Positions 1-10,727 of a DNA stretch of 64,000 nucleotides are shown in pieces. A model generated the notes under the pieces. That model searched no databases and was not told the origin of the DNA. It saw only the letters and a program-made list of their open reading frames with translations. Source of the stretch: Symbiodinium natans (Eukaryota > Sar > Dinophyceae > Suessiales > Symbiodiniaceae); assembly GCA_905221605.1 (NCBI GenBank), contig CAJNDS010002360.1:375309-439308 (forward strand), in the 5' to 3' direction. The translations under genes and the position numbers were made by a program. Each line of letters opens with the position of its first letter. Position 1 is the stretch's first letter.

Positions 1-2157
1 ACCCCTAAACCCCCCCTAAACCCCTCCCCTAAACCCCGTAAACCCCTAAACCCCTAAACCCTAAAACCCTAAACCCCTAAACCCCTAAACCCCTAACCCC
101 TAAAACCCCTAAACCCCTAAACCCCTAAACCCCTAACCCCTAAACCCCTAAACCCCTAAACCCCTAACCCGTAAACCCTAAACCCCTAATCCCTAAACCC
201 CTAAACTTCTAAAACCCCGAACCCCTAAACCCCTAAACCCTAAACCCCTAACCCCTAAACCCCTAAACCCCTAAACCCCTAAACCCCTAAACCCCTAAAC
301 CCCTAAACCCCTAAACCCCTAAACCCCTAAACCCCAACCCCTAACCCTAAACCCCTAACCCCTAAACCCCTAACCCCTACCCTAAACCCCTACAAACCCC
401 TAACCCCTAAACCCGTAAATCCCTAAAAAACCCCTAAACCCCCTAAACCCCGAAACTTTAAACCCCTAACCCTAAACCTCTAACCCCTAAACCCCTAAAC
501 CCCCCAACCCCTAACCCTAAAAGCCCCCTAGCCCTAAACCCTAGTTAAACCCCTAAACACCCTACCTAAACCCCCGCTAAATCCCTAAACCCCTTAAACC
601 CCTTAAACCCCTAAACCCCCTAACCCCTAAACCCCTAACCCCCTAAACCCCTCCCCCCCTAAACCCCTAAACCCCTAAACCCCTAACCCCTAATCCCTAA
701 ACCCCTAAACCCATAAACCCTAAAACCCTAAACCCTAAACCCTAACCCCTAAAACCCCTAAAACCCTTAAACGTAAACCCCTAAACCCCTAAACCCCTCA
801 AACCCTAAACCCCTAAACCCCTAAACCCCTAAACCCGGCGCCTCTCCCTCCCGCCTGCCGCCGCGGACTGCGCTCGACAGCAGGGAAGTGAACCCTAACC
901 CCTAAAACCGACGCCCATAAACCCCTAGAACTATCTAAACCACGAAACATCGAGAAACCTAACCCTAAAAGAGAGGCCCCTGAAAACCCCCCCCTAAACC
1001 CCTAAACCCCTAAACCCCTAAACCCCTAAACCACTAAAACCCCTCTAAACCCCTGAACCTAAAAACCCCTGAACCCCTAAACCCTAACCCCAACCCCCCC
1101 TAAACCCCCTAAAAACCCTAAACCCCTACCCCTAAACCCCTAAACCCCTAAAACCCCCCCTAAACCCCTAAACCCCTAAACCCCTAAAAACCCCTAAAAC
1201 CCCTAAACCCTAACCCTAAACCCCTAACCCCTAACCCCTAACCCCCTAAATCCCTAAACCCTAAACCCTAAACCCCAAACTTCTAAACCCCTAAACCCCT
1301 AACCCCTAAACCCCTAAACCCCCTAAACCCTAAACCCTAAACCCCAAACCCCTAAACCCCTAAACCCCTAAACCCCTAAACCCTAAACCCCTAAACCCCA
1401 ACCCCTACCCCCTCAAAAAACCCCTAACCTACCCCCAAACCCTAAACCCCTAAACCCCTAACCCCTAAACCCCTAACCCCTAAACCATAAACCCCCCCTA
1501 AACCCCTAAACCCTAAACCCCTAAACCCGTAACCCCTAAACCCCCTAAACCCCTAAACCCTAACCCCCCTAAAACCCCCATAACCCCTACCCCTAAACCC
1601 TAAACCCCTAAACCCCTAACCCCTAAACCCCTAAACCCTACCCCCTAAACCCCTACCCCCCTAAACCCCTAAAACCCCTAAACCCCTAAACCCCTAACCC
1701 CTAAACCCCTAAACCCCTAAACCCCCCCTAACCCCTAACCCCCTAAACCCCTAAAACCCCTAAACCCCTAAACCCCCCTAAACCCCCTAAACCCCTAAAC
1801 CCCTAAACCCCCTAAACCCTCTAAACCCCTAAACCCTAAACCCTAAACCCCTAACCCTAAACCCCTAAACCCCTAAACCCCTAAACCACCCCTAAACCCC
1901 TAAACCCCTAAACCCCTAAACCCTAAAACCCGAAACCCTAAACCCCTAAACCCCTAAACCCCTAAACCCCTAAACCCCTAAACCCCCCCCTAACCACCCT
2001 AACCCCTAAACCCCTAACCCTAAACCCCTAAATCCCTAAATCCCTAAACCCCTAAATCCCTAAACCCCTAAACCCCTAAACCCCTAAACCCCTAAACCCC
2101 TAAACCCCTAAACCCCTAAACCCCTAAACCCCTAAACCCCTAAACCCCTAAACCCAG
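1..2157. repeat. CCCCTAAA-rich telomere-like array
   Basis: About 2.1 kb of mainly 8-bp CCCCTAAA units with 7-bp CCCTAAA and error-like variants, in the C-rich orientation expected of a left chromosome end. It is noisier and longer-unit than the interstitial 7-bp arrays. A 60-bp GC-rich non-repeat insert lies near 837-896, and the array ends in AG directly before a coding exon at 2158. It may be the true telomere, a subtelomeric block or a large repeat-filled intron. Confidence 0.85.
837..896 (+). other. GC-rich exon-like insert in the terminal array
   Basis: A unique GC-rich stretch inside the CCCCTAAA array is open in one frame (GASPSRLPPRTALDSREV). It resembles the other short exons flanked by telomere-type repeats in this window, but it is too short to prove coding. 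No homology recognised. Confidence 0.25.
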
Positions 2158-4261
2158 TGCCCTCCCAGGCCCTGAGCCCCTTCTTCCCGGCCTGGGCCTC
2201 CGAGCCCCGCCGGGCCACGCACTTCTTCGGGCGCCTTGCGGAGAATTCGAAGCCGGACCTGGCCGCCAGGGCTCTGGAGGCGTATTGGGGTTTAGGGTTT
2301 GGGGTTTAGGGTTTAGGGTTTAGGGTTTGGGGTTTAGGGTTTAGGGTTAGGGTTTAAGGAGTTTAGGGTTAGGGTTCAGGGTTTAGGGATATGGGGGTTT
2401 CCGAAATTGGGGGGTACCTTGTTGGGATCCCTTTTTTTTGAGGGGATCCTACTGTTTGGGGTCTCTACTAGGGCCCCTAGCTTCGTAAACCCCCAAACAG
2501 GGTTTTGGGGTGGAAGGAGGTCCCTTATTTTAAGGGGGGAAAGGGGATCCTAGTATTGGGGTCTACATTATAGGGTCCCAAACCCCTGGTATAGGGTTCA
2601 AGGGTTGAAGGGGTTTCAGGGCAGGTTGAGGGGGGTTTGAGGGGTGGAGGGCTTGTCTTAAGGGTTTCAATCTTCAGGGCTTCAAGGGAGGGGTTTGAGA
2701 GGTGTTGAGGGCTTGTCTTAGGGGGTTCAATCTTCAGGGACTCAGGCGGTTCTTACGGCCACCAGATCCTGAGCGACACCCTGAGGCCATGAGCAGGTGC
2801 CGGTTGCAGGTGAGCGCCTTCGAGTGCAGCGCCGCCATCTCCGCGTGTCGCAAGGCCTCGAGGTGGAGCGCTTTCGTTGTGTTTTTTGGGGGGAGTTCAG
2901 GGTTTTAGTGGGCCTGTATAAGGTTTATAGGGTTTATGTAGGGTTTAGGGAGGGTTTGGGGGAAGGGGGGGGTGAAACCTCAAAGAGGCCCAAACCGTTG
3001 GTTTACTTTGGCAGCAGGTGGCAGCTGGCCTTGAGACTCCTGGGTGGCGCCCAGAAGCTCTGCCTTCCCAACATCGTCTGCCGCCTCCTCGGCGGATTTC
3101 GTTGGCCCACAGCTTTGCCTGGCATGCTGCGAATGTGCATAGGTGAGAGGTCAGAGAGACATGTGTGATGTGGATATGGGGGATGGGGCTGGAGGCTTCA
3201 ACGCCGCTATCGGCGCCTGCGACGGCGCCGGCCGCTGGGAGTGGGCCATGAGCCTGGCGCAGCAGCTCTTGCCACGGGCCCTGAGCCCCACTGCCGTCAC
3301 CGTGGCCTCGGCCATCAGCGCCTGCGCGGAGCGCTGGGAGCTGGGCCTTCGGTGGCTCTGCCAGGGCCCCTGGGATCTTGTGTGCTGGAACGGTGCCTTG
3401 AGCGCCTGCGAGAAGGGTGGCCAGAGCCAGGCCGCAGCTCGGCTGGCACGGGCCATGCGAGAAGAGGGGTTGCAGCCGGACACCATCAGCCAGAACACGC
3501 TCAGCAGCACTTTTGCACAGGAAGGCCTCTGGCAGGCATCCCTCAGGTGTTTGTGTGTCTCGGTGGCATCTGGCAGTTTGGCCCGGGCTGGGTCCGAGGG
3601 GTCAGAGGGGTCAGAGGGGTGAGAGGGGTGAGAGGGGTGTGTGGGTGGTGTGGAAGTTGGATCATGAGATGTCAGGCACCACGAAAGCTGCCTCCGTCAT
3701 CAGCTACAACTCCTGCATTACCGCCTGCGCGGAGGCCGGCGTTTGGCCTCGAGCTGCGCACGTCTTTGCCCAGGTGCGGATGGCAGCCATCAAGCTCAGC
3801 GTGGTAAGCCGGGCGGCGTGGCTCACCGCCTGTGAAAGGTCTGCGTGCTGGAGGGCGGCTCTGGGGTCCCTCGGCAGCCTTGGCCGGGACCTCAACGGCT
3901 TTGCGTACGCCACGGCGATGAGCGCTGTCGGCGCCGAGAGGTGGCAGAACGCACTGCAGCTCATGTTCCAGGCCATGCAGGTGGCACTTTTGCCCGACCT
4001 CGTGACCCTCGGGGCGGCCACCAACGCCTTCTCGGCACGCACCCTGTGGCAAGGGTGCGTGTCCATGCTGTGCACCTGCGAAAGTTCAGGACGTTGACAC
4101 TGTAGGTGTTCACAACCCTTCCGGCCCCCAGCTTCAGATCCCCACGCCAGAAGCTGAAGCTGTGGTGCAAGCTGAGGTGCGCTGAAGGGCTGACAGCGAA
4201 CGAGCTCATCTGCGGGGCCGCCATCACTGCATGCTACAAGGCTGAGGAAAGCGGAAAAGAG
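2158..4261 (+). CDS. Pentatricopeptide-repeat (PPR) protein gene, multi-exon, 5' end not seen
   Basis: Exons seen: 2158-2279 (ends LAARALE), 2786-2862 (AMSRCRLQVSAFECSAAISA...), 3018 to about 3090 (RWQLALRLLGGAQ), about 3195-3546 (FNAAIGACDGAGRWEWAMSL, VCWNGALSACEKGG, MREEGLQPDTISQNTL), about 3671-4090 (VISYNSCITACAEAG, FAYATAMSAVGAERWQNAL) and about 4150-4261 (ELICGAAITACYKAEE). The N-A-x-I-S-A-C ... W-x-x-A-L ... P pattern is the PPR helix pair repeated at roughly 35-residue spacing. PPR proteins bind organelle RNA in mitochondria or plastids. The first two introns join in phase: 2280-2785 (GC donor, AG|G acceptor) and 2863-3017 (GT donor; the bases GTGG recur at donor and acceptor). Phases of the later introns were not resolved, and the 3546/3671 join is off by one base. 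The upstream part, including the start codon, is missing or lies beyond the telomere-like array. Confidence 0.75.
2281..2392 (+). repeat. TTTAGGG array at the start of a PPR intron
   Basis: Degenerate TTTAGGG/TTTGGGG units start a few bases after the 2279 exon end and run to a MITE-like element. Confidence 0.8.
2393..2494 (+). mobile_element. MITE-like element, family F1 (GGGGGTTTMCGAAA ends), copy A
   Basis: About 102 bp bounded by GGGGGTTTCCGAAA and TTTCGTAAACCCCC, which are inverted. The body (ggtacctt..tgggatcc..actgtttgggg) is shared with copies at 5675-5778, 7884-7985, 11588-11756 and partial copies. It lies inside a PPR intron. No coding capacity, so non-autonomous. Confidence 0.65.
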
Positions 4262-4820
4262 GACTTGGCACACCCTCGCTGTCTGTGTATTCAGTTAGAT
4301 AGTCCAATGTCAAAACAGCAGGATACCAAGGGACACTGCCTTTGCCGTTCCCGCTAGAAGAGGCAAAACACCTTGCTTGCAAAGTAGCGGACATCCTTTT
4401 CGGGTCGTACGTTGTCAAATCTCCAGTGAAAGCTTCCTTCCTAGAGACGTCTCGCATGATGTGGGATCGAGGCTCCATCTACTTTAGGATTTAGGGCCAG
4501 GCCTCCAGCGGCAGTGAGGCCCTCGACCCACCCCCCTCTACCCCCCCCCCCCCCCCCCCCCCCCCGGGACCACTTAACGCAACACGAGCGCTCGAGCAAG
4601 GACCTGAACCGTCAATGACTGGTTCTTGAACTACAATCCTGTAAACACCAAAACGCTCTGAGACCTCAAAACTAAAACCTATAAAGCCCTAACCCTACGT
4701 GCTCAACCGGCAGGTCCCGAGTAGTGCCAAGCGACTTTGCAAGGCGCCAAGTTGGCAGGGTCTGCATCAAAGGGTGCCCGGAAGTTGTATCTCCTTGCAG
4801 TTTCCGAAAAGGCCCAACAG
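4262..4820. other. No gene seen; poly-C tract at 4541-4565
   Basis: Mostly unique DNA downstream of the PPR gene with a run of 25 C. No ORF with protein-like composition was found. Confidence 0.5.
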
Positions 4821-4827
4821 GCCAACA

Positions 4828-4918
4828 GGCCCTAAAGGCCCTAAAGGCCCTAAAGGCCCTAAAGGCCCTAAAGGCCCTAAAGGCCCTAAAGGCCCCAAAG
4901 GCCCTAAAGGCCCTAAAC
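4828..4918 (+). repeat. 9-bp GGCCCTAAA tandem array
   Basis: About ten units of GGCCCTAAA, a telomere unit extended by GG. Being a multiple of three it yields GPK/ALK-repeat ORFs, which I do not believe are genes. Confidence 0.85.
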
Positions 4919-5340
4919 CCAAAGCACAAAAACCCTAAAGCCTTAAAACCCTCATTCCTAAAGCCCGGCCTTGTCAGGATGTAGCATGTTTCTTTGCCTG
5001 CTTTTGAGGACTTAAGGTGTCAATTGCTTTTTGAAGACATCGGTGAAGAGGCCGAACCCGTCATTTTATCCTGACTTGTAGGATATGGGTAGTTTCCCAA
5101 ATCAGGGCCTCTGTTTGGGTACCCATGATAAGGCGGCACCCTTGAAAAAGGGATCCCAAACAGGGACCGAAAGTGAGAGAACTGCCCACATTAATCCGTG
5201 TTGGGAAATTCGTGATGTCGGCTCGAATGTCGCCTTGTGCTCATTTTTTTGTTTCAGTCCGGCTGAGTTTTGCAGTTTGTACTTGTACCATCGCCATCAT
5301 GGCTCCGCTGGCCTTATTGCTTGTGGACACCGTACCGAGC
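4919..5340. other. Spacer with weak F1-like fragment
   Basis: Mostly unique DNA. Near 5085-5160 it shows fragments resembling the F1 MITE body (gataaggcggcacccttg). No gene recognised. Confidence 0.35.
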
Positions 5341-5352
5341 GCGTCCGGATGA

Positions 5353-5430
5353 AGCCCGAAGCCCCAAACCCTAAAGCCCCAAACCCTAAAACCCCAAACC
5401 CCAAACCCTACAACCCCAAAATCATTTAGG
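5353..5430 (+). repeat. Degenerate CCCTAAA/CCCCAAA array
   Basis: CCCTAAA-type units ending shortly before the exon at 5459. Confidence 0.7.
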
Positions 5431-5458
5431 GTAGAAAGGGGTCGCAAAGGGGTTGTAG

Positions 5459-5520
5459 AAGTCCGAGATCTCCCGCTTTGTGTGGCAGCATGCTCAAAGT
5501 CGGGCGGAGGTCGGGCAGAG
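5459..5520 (+). CDS. Candidate exon, unknown protein
   Basis: It follows TAG, reads KSEISRFVWQHAQSRAEVGQ for 20 codons plus two bases, and ends AG|GTTTGC. Composition is protein-like. The phase (2) fits an exon starting with one base at 6054. A TTTAGGG array begins 35 bp downstream. Family not recognised. Confidence 0.5.
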
Positions 5521-5554
5521 GTTTGCAATGCTTTCAGGCTCTGAGGCTTGAAGG

Positions 5555-5592
5555 GGTTTAGGGTTTAGGGTTTAGGGTTTAGGGTTTAAGGT
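5555..5592 (+). repeat. TTTAGGG array
   Basis: Four to five perfect TTTAGGG units in the intron after the 5459 exon. Confidence 0.85.
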
Positions 5593-5674
5593 GCTTCTAC
5601 AAGGGGTTGAGGATTTGCGGTTCAGGGTATGGGGCAGGGAGGGCATGTCGGCAATTCGGTGGTCCTTCTCACTT

Positions 5675-5778
5675 GGGGGTTTACGAAAATATGGGGGGAC
5701 CCCGAATATAGACCCCCAAATAGAAAAACCCTTATGATAAGGACCCCGATGAGGCACCCCCAATCTCAGAAATGCCCC
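5675..5778 (-). mobile_element. F1 MITE copy C (reverse orientation)
   Basis: The reverse complement aligns end to end with copy B at 7884, starting GGGGGTTTACGAAA. Same intron as the split copy at 5841. Confidence 0.65.
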
Positions 5779-5840
5779 TAAATCCCAAAACAGAAGCAGA
5801 CAGGAGCCACAAAAAGAACAACGGACTGCTAAAACAACAT

Positions 5841-6056
5841 TTCGGAAAGCCCCAAAAAGAAACAAATCCCTTATGATACTGTAAGGACCCCAAGAAGGTG
5901 CCCCCTAAACCCTAAACCCTAAACCCTAAACCCTAAACCCTAAACCCTAAACCCTAAACCCTAAACCCTAAACCCTAAACCCTAGACCCTAGACCCTAGA
6001 CCCTAAACCCTAAACCCTAAACCCTAAACCCTAAACCCCCTAATTTCGGAAAGCTC
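5841..6056 (-). mobile_element. F1-like element split by a CCCTAAA array
   Basis: F1 body (cccttatga..aaggaccccaagaaggtgcccc, 5868-5901) and F1 end (ctaatttcggaaagctcc, about 6039-6056) are separated by a CCCTAAA array at 5902-6038. In unsplit copies these two parts are adjacent. Confidence 0.6.
5902..6038 (+). repeat. CCCTAAA array inside the F1 element
   Basis: About 19 near-perfect CCCTAAA units with a short CCCTAGA run. Confidence 0.95.
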
Positions 6057-6112
6057 CACGCGGTTGTCAAATCGTCGTGTGGGGCGTCGCAATTTTGGAG
6101 CAGCTCCCAAGG
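6054..6112 (+). CDS. Candidate exon, unknown protein
   Basis: After GGAAAG the frame continues that of the 5459 exon (one base plus SSTRLSNRRVGRRNFGAAPK). Donor GTTCTG at 6113 is a guess. Basic, Arg-rich. The open frame is moderate evidence only. Confidence 0.35.
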
Positions 6113-6139
6113 GTTCTGAGGGTTCCTGAACCCTGGACA

Positions 6140-6307
6140 AGCCCCAAACCCTAAGCCCTAAACTTTAGACCCTAAACCCTAAACCCTAGACCTAAACCCT
6201 AAACCCTAAACCCTAGACCTTAAACCCTAGACCCTAGACCCTAAACCCTAAACCCTAAACCCCAAACCCTAAACCCCAAACCCTAAACCCTAAACCCGAA
6301 ACCCTGA
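6140..6307 (+). repeat. CCCTAAA/CCCTAGA array
   Basis: Degenerate array ending just before an exon acceptor at 6323. Confidence 0.9.
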
Positions 6308-6323
6308 TATCCATGCGAACCAG

Positions 6324-6438
6324 GCTCCAGATGCCCGTCTTTGTGTTGCCGGAGTCGAACTTGTCGAGGGCGAGAGGGAAAAAGCCTGGGCAGAGTGGGG
6401 AAAATCCGGACACGTCTGTGAAAGCAGGAGGGAGGGGG
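6324..6438 (+). CDS. Candidate exon, unknown protein
   Basis: It begins after ACCAG and reads 38 codons (APDARLCVAGVELVEGEREK, then AWAEWGKSGHVCESRRE) up to the donor GTTTAGGG at 6439. Glu/Arg/Trp content and GC-rich third positions look like true coding. Telomere-type arrays flank it on both sides. Family not recognised. Confidence 0.6.
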
Positions 6439-6511
6439 GTTTAGGGTTTAGGGTTTAGGGTTTAGGGTTTAGGGTTTAGGGTTTAGGGTTTAGGGTTTAG
6501 GGTTTAGGGAG
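6439..6511 (+). repeat. TTTAGGG array forming the intron start
   Basis: Ten perfect TTTAGGG units beginning at the donor G of the preceding exon. Confidence 0.95.
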
Positions 6512-7232
6512 GCATAGTATGTTGTTATAATAAAAGCCCGCGAGTGCTTGCGCAGCGAAGCTTGAGTTCTACTAGGCTTTCGCCTGGGATCCGGCCTGGC
6601 CCCTCCGAGATGTCTTGCTTGGAATAGCTGCTTTCAAGCCGGCCTTTATCTACTGTTTGCTCAAGAACCCCCAAACAAATAAAGCATCTTCTTCCCTATA
6701 AGGGTAATAAGGGGATTGTTTGCTTATTCTTTTTTGGGGGTTCTTAAGCAAAGAGTAGTTATGTGGCCTAGATTCTAGGCTAGCTTGTGTTGTCTTCGGC
6801 TTGCCCCTCGAGTATATGTATATTACTGTAGTACTATCGCGTGCTATAGTATTGATTATATCATCCTAGCAATTCTGTTCGTAGATAATTATATTAGTAT
6901 ATGTTACACCGTTATACGTGCTACAGTGTCAAAGTTGTTATATTAACAGTTTGTAGTATATGAATATATTATTGTATTCTTTTATTGCTGTTTTTCTATT
7001 AGTATATCATGTTTTTCTATTAGTATATCATTTTAGCATTAGGTTCTTATATTCTGGTATCATTGTAGTTTTATACTTATATAAAATGATATTAGTATTT
7101 TGTTTCCTGGTTGCGTATATTTGTTTAACACATGGTCGTTTCAAAATACAACCATACCATGATCTGCTCATGTGAGTATGTTGTGAAATCAATATATTTT
7201 TTATGTTATGGTGGTATAGCCGTTTTCTGGAG
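6512..7232. other. AT-rich spacer, no gene
   Basis: Unique sequence, strongly AT-rich from about 6780 to 7220 (tatatgtatatt-like). Probably the body of the intron between the 6324 and 7233 exons. Confidence 0.4.
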
Positions 7233-7304
7233 TTCGATGTTGGCTTCTTGGAGCCAGCGCTGCAGATGTTGAAGGGAAGCGAGAAGCGAGCCGGGAAGAC
7301 GTAG
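7233..7304 (+). CDS. Candidate terminal exon
   Basis: After CTGGAG it reads FDVGFLEPALQMLKGSEKRA, GKT and the stop TAG. Likely the 3' exon of the 5.46-7.30 kb gene; the phase to the 6324 exon was not resolved. Confidence 0.5.
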   Translation, partial: FDVGFLEPALQMLKGSEKRAGKT

Positions 7305-7361
7305 CCCGCTCCGGGGCGTTTGTTGGCTCAGGCACACATGGCACACATAGATCAGGCAGCA

Positions 7362-7466
7362 TTTAGGGTTTACTGTAGGGTTTAGGGTTTAGGGTTTAGG
7401 GTTTAGGGTTTAGGGTTTAGGGTTTAGGGTTTAGGGTTTAGGGTTTAGGGTTTAGGGTTTAGGGTC
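7362..7466 (+). repeat. TTTAGGG array
   Basis: Fourteen units downstream of the stop at 7304. Confidence 0.95.
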
Positions 7467-7701
7467 ACTCTGGAAGTAGCTGCTCTGCAGTGGCTGCTGC
7501 AAAGAGAGTTGCAATGCTGCAAACATTCTGTTGGTAGCTCCAAAAATTAGCTCAAGGCCATTCTCCTCCTCAGGCAGGAACAAGGAAGAAGGTCAACTAA
7601 GATACGTCGTCAGCATGTTGTCAAAACCAAGCCCGAGCGGGGGAGATGAATACTTGGGTGGTGGACATGGATGTTCGGTGAAAGCTGATGGTTTTTGGTG
7701 A

Positions 7702-7883
7702 ATGAAAGATGATAAATTTGATGAACAACGAAGGAGACAGGTTCAAGATAGCCACCCAAAGATGGGTGCATCGGAAGCTGTGCTGCAGCCCCGCATGCTG
7801 GCGCCGGTCCTTGCAATTGGCCGTGCTGGAAGGGCCGATCAGGAAGAGGAGGCAGACAGCCTCACGGAGGCTGAGAGGGATCT
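7702..7883 (+). CDS. Candidate coding fragment, copy 1 of a duplicated sequence
   Basis: From ATG the frame reads MKDDKFDEQRRRQVQDSHPK ... APVLAIGRAGRADQEEEADS, LTEAERD, then meets the F1 MITE. The QEEEADS-TEAERD motif recurs at 8146-8206. Unknown family; an acidic charged segment. Confidence 0.4.
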
Positions 7884-7985
7884 GGGGGCTTTCGGAAAAT
7901 TGGGGGGTGCCTTCTTGGGGTCCTTATTCTGAGGGACTCCTACTATTTGGGGTACCTTATTAGGGGTCCCGTAGTTTCGTAAACC
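7884..7985 (+). mobile_element. F1 MITE copy B
   Basis: It starts GGGGGCTTTCGGAAAA and ends TTTCGTAAACC. It is inserted between duplicated coding fragments, breaking or being spliced from the frame. Confidence 0.7.
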
Positions 7986-8027
7986 TTCATGGGGCAAGTG
8001 TAAAATTGCGGATGATAAGGTTTTTGT

Positions 8028-8206
8028 GCCCAGATGCCTACCAGGGCCCCAGTCCTGACGGTCCCACAGGCCGAGGTGGCCGATGTCGCCTCCATGATGG
8101 CGGGTGCACCGGTCCTCATTGGCGATGTAGCCTGTAATGGATGGCCCGAGCAGGAAGAAGAAGCAGACAGCATCACAGAGGCTGAAAGAGATGGCGTGCC
8201 AGTGTA
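8028..8206 (+). CDS. Candidate coding fragment, copy 2
   Basis: One open frame reads MPTRAPVLTVPQAEVADVAS, MMAGAPVLIGDVACN, PEQEEEADSITEAERD and a stop. It is similar to copy 1 and to a third partial copy (VPQAREADVATVMAGAP) at 8261-8325, 200 bp downstream. Unknown function. Confidence 0.4.
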
Positions 8207-8325
8207 GGGATAGGTCAGGCTTTTGTGCCCAGACGCCTGCACTGGCCCTAAGTTTTGATGGTCCCGCAGGCTCGAGAAGCTGATGTTGCCACCGTGATGG
8301 CCGGTGCACCGACCCTCTAGCCGCC
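8207..8325 (+). pseudogene. Partial third copy of the duplicated coding fragment
   Basis: Starts with the same cttttgtgcccaga lead-in as 8022, reads VPQAREADVATVMAGAPTL and stops. The unit spacing is 200 bp. Confidence 0.4.
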
Positions 8326-8339
8326 GTGGCCAAGCATGC

Positions 8340-10286
8340 TGCCAGCCAAAGCCATGCGCCGTGCCTTCATGAAGACTAAGCGTGGAATGTAGATGACCCT
8401 ACTGCGTAAAGATGCCCTGGGAGTATGTTGGTTGCACCTTCCGTGAGGCGAGGTACCGGAAGTTCTGCACCGCGACATCATGTCCATTCATGTGCAATAC
8501 GCATGGCCTCAGGCAACGCAGCCCGAGATGCATGGAGTGCCACTGAATTTGTCATAGGTCCTAGGTCAGTTTTGTGCCACGCACTCCGCAGCCAAGCGGA
8601 AGAGTGCGATGGCATCATGGAAGCATGGACCAGGCACCGGTTCTTTTGGCCATGAGCCCGATATGGCATGGGCATTGTTTGGTTAACAGCCTGGATCCTC
8701 ATGTTTCCATAAGCTCAGCAGCAAGAGGTGCTTGCTTTAGTCGCGAGGATCTCATGCCGCGCACCACTTAGCGTCTTTTCTTGTTTACTTGCGCTGCTCC
8801 CTGAGCAATGCTAGAGGCCGAGACAGCGTCTCTCTGATGTTGTCATGGCCAGAGGACGCAGAAGCCAGAGACGGAGAAAGTGCAGTCCTTTCTGAGCACG
8901 TGATGCCATGCCCATGGGCTTAGCGGCGTTGACCAAAGCCTGGCTGGTATTTCAACTGCTGGCACGCAGCTGTAATTGGTGACTTGCTGATACTTGCTGC
9001 CCCAATTCTGTTTCAAGCCCCATTGTGGCCGACGCATTCCTGAGAACCAGGTAGCACGGAACCCCGACCCTACATGCCCAGGCCTTCCCAGGCTTCAGGG
9101 TGCTTCAATCATGACATACCCGTATGGCGGACATGCATCCGGGCAAGAACAGAGGGTGTAGGATTCCGCGTCCTCTATGTGCGGTTTCCTGTTAAATGCA
9201 GTGCTGGGGCACCTGCCTCTGCCGAGACTGAGTTCGAGTGGTCTCCGTCGTGGCCCAAAGTTTATTGTAGTGTCGGACCTCCTCCCACATCTGCTCCTTC
9301 ATGTGGATACGGCAGGAACATCAAAGCTCACAAGCACTGCATCATCCACCCAGACCCATCCTACATTAGTCTTGGATTCAGCCGACTGCTGTGCAAATTT
9401 GTGCGGCATTGCATCCACCCAGGCCGGTTGCAGGAGGGTGTTGGACAGTGGCACGGGTTTAGGACCCTAAACCCTGACCGCTAAACATCCGTCGTGGACC
9501 AGGGAGGGTTTGGGGTGTTTGACTTTTTTGCAGTCGAGTATAGTATGTTCCTTGTAGTTTCGGGCACCAAGAAGACTATCCCAGTGCCATCATGAAGCTC
9601 CTCTCTCAGGTGTCTTTAGGGTCTTTCTGGGCCATGCACTGAGCCTAAGAGTCTCGTACAAACAGTAGCGCTTCCTCAAAAATCGAAAAGTAGCCCAAAA
9701 CACTGTCACTAAACACCAAAAGCCTGAATCCTTAAGCACGAAATCCTAAACCCACCCAAATAGAGTGAAGATCTGAGCCCCTAAACCAGACCTTCGAGAC
9801 ATCTCGCCCGATGCAGGCAGCAGTTGCCTGGTGTCTCCGGAATAGCCAGAGGCGCCTCTTCTTACTGTTGGTTAGTAGGGAATGGGGGAATGAGGTACCC
9901 TACATCATCCCTTAAAGGGTAGAATATAGGGTCCCAAGTCCCTCATTACCAGTAAGAGTTTGGGATTCTGGGGTTCGGCGTTCAGGTGTTTCAGCACTCC
10001 AGGCTCGAGCCACCATCCAGATTCAAGGGTTAAGCTAAGCACTAAACCCTAAATCCTGGTTGAGGGCTTAGGGTTGGGGGTGCGGTTGCCAGGACATGTT
10101 CGTGCTGGGGGTTTAGGCTTTGGGGGTTAAAGTTTTGGGTTTTAGGGTTTAAGATGCTCGTTCTGAACCTTCAGCAGTTTGCGTGGCTGGGGCAAGACTC
10201 CATGCCCGAAGTGGAGCAGCGAAAGCCTTTGAGAGCCTAAACCAGAAACCTTACAATCCTTAAGCCCTCAAAACCCTTAGGCTCTC
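8340..10286. other. No confident gene
   Basis: Mostly unique DNA. An ORF of 136 codons at 9074-9484 and one of 97 codons at 9177-9470 overlap in different frames and neither is convincing. Short TTTAGGG/CCCTAAA traces lie at 9460-9485 and 10040-10150. Confidence 0.35.
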
Positions 10287-10637
10287 AAAGCGAAAACCCT
10301 AAACCCTAAACCCTAACCCTAAACCCTAAACCCTAGGCCCCAAACCCTAAACCCTAAACCCTAAACCCTAAACCCTAAACCCTAAACCCTAAACCCTAAA
10401 CCCTAAACCCTAAACCCTAAACCCTAAACCCTAAACCCTAAACCCTAAACCCTAAACCCTAAACCCTAAACCCTAAACCCTAACCTCTAAACCCTAAACC
10501 CTAAACCCTAAACCCTAAACCCTAAACCCTAAACCCTAAACCCTAAACCCTAAACCCTAAACCCTAAACCCTAAACCCTAAACCCTAAACCCTAAACCCT
10601 AAACCTAAACCCTAAACCCTAAACCCTAAACCCTAGA
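10287..10637 (+). repeat. CCCTAAA array
   Basis: About 48 units with few variants; one of the longest interstitial arrays here. Confidence 0.97.
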
Positions 10638-10664
10638 CCCCAAGGCTGAAGCCCTGGCGCCAAG

Positions 10665-10727
10665 GCGTTTTTCGAGGCGATCGCAGAGGCCATGCCTGGA
10701 GCTCCCACACTTCTCGGCGGGGGGCTC
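10665..10727 (+). CDS. Candidate micro-exon
   Basis: AG|GCG start, AFFEAIAEAMPGAPTLLGGG-L, then donor GTTTAGGG at 10728. All three frames are open, so the frame is a guess based on composition. Confidence 0.4.
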
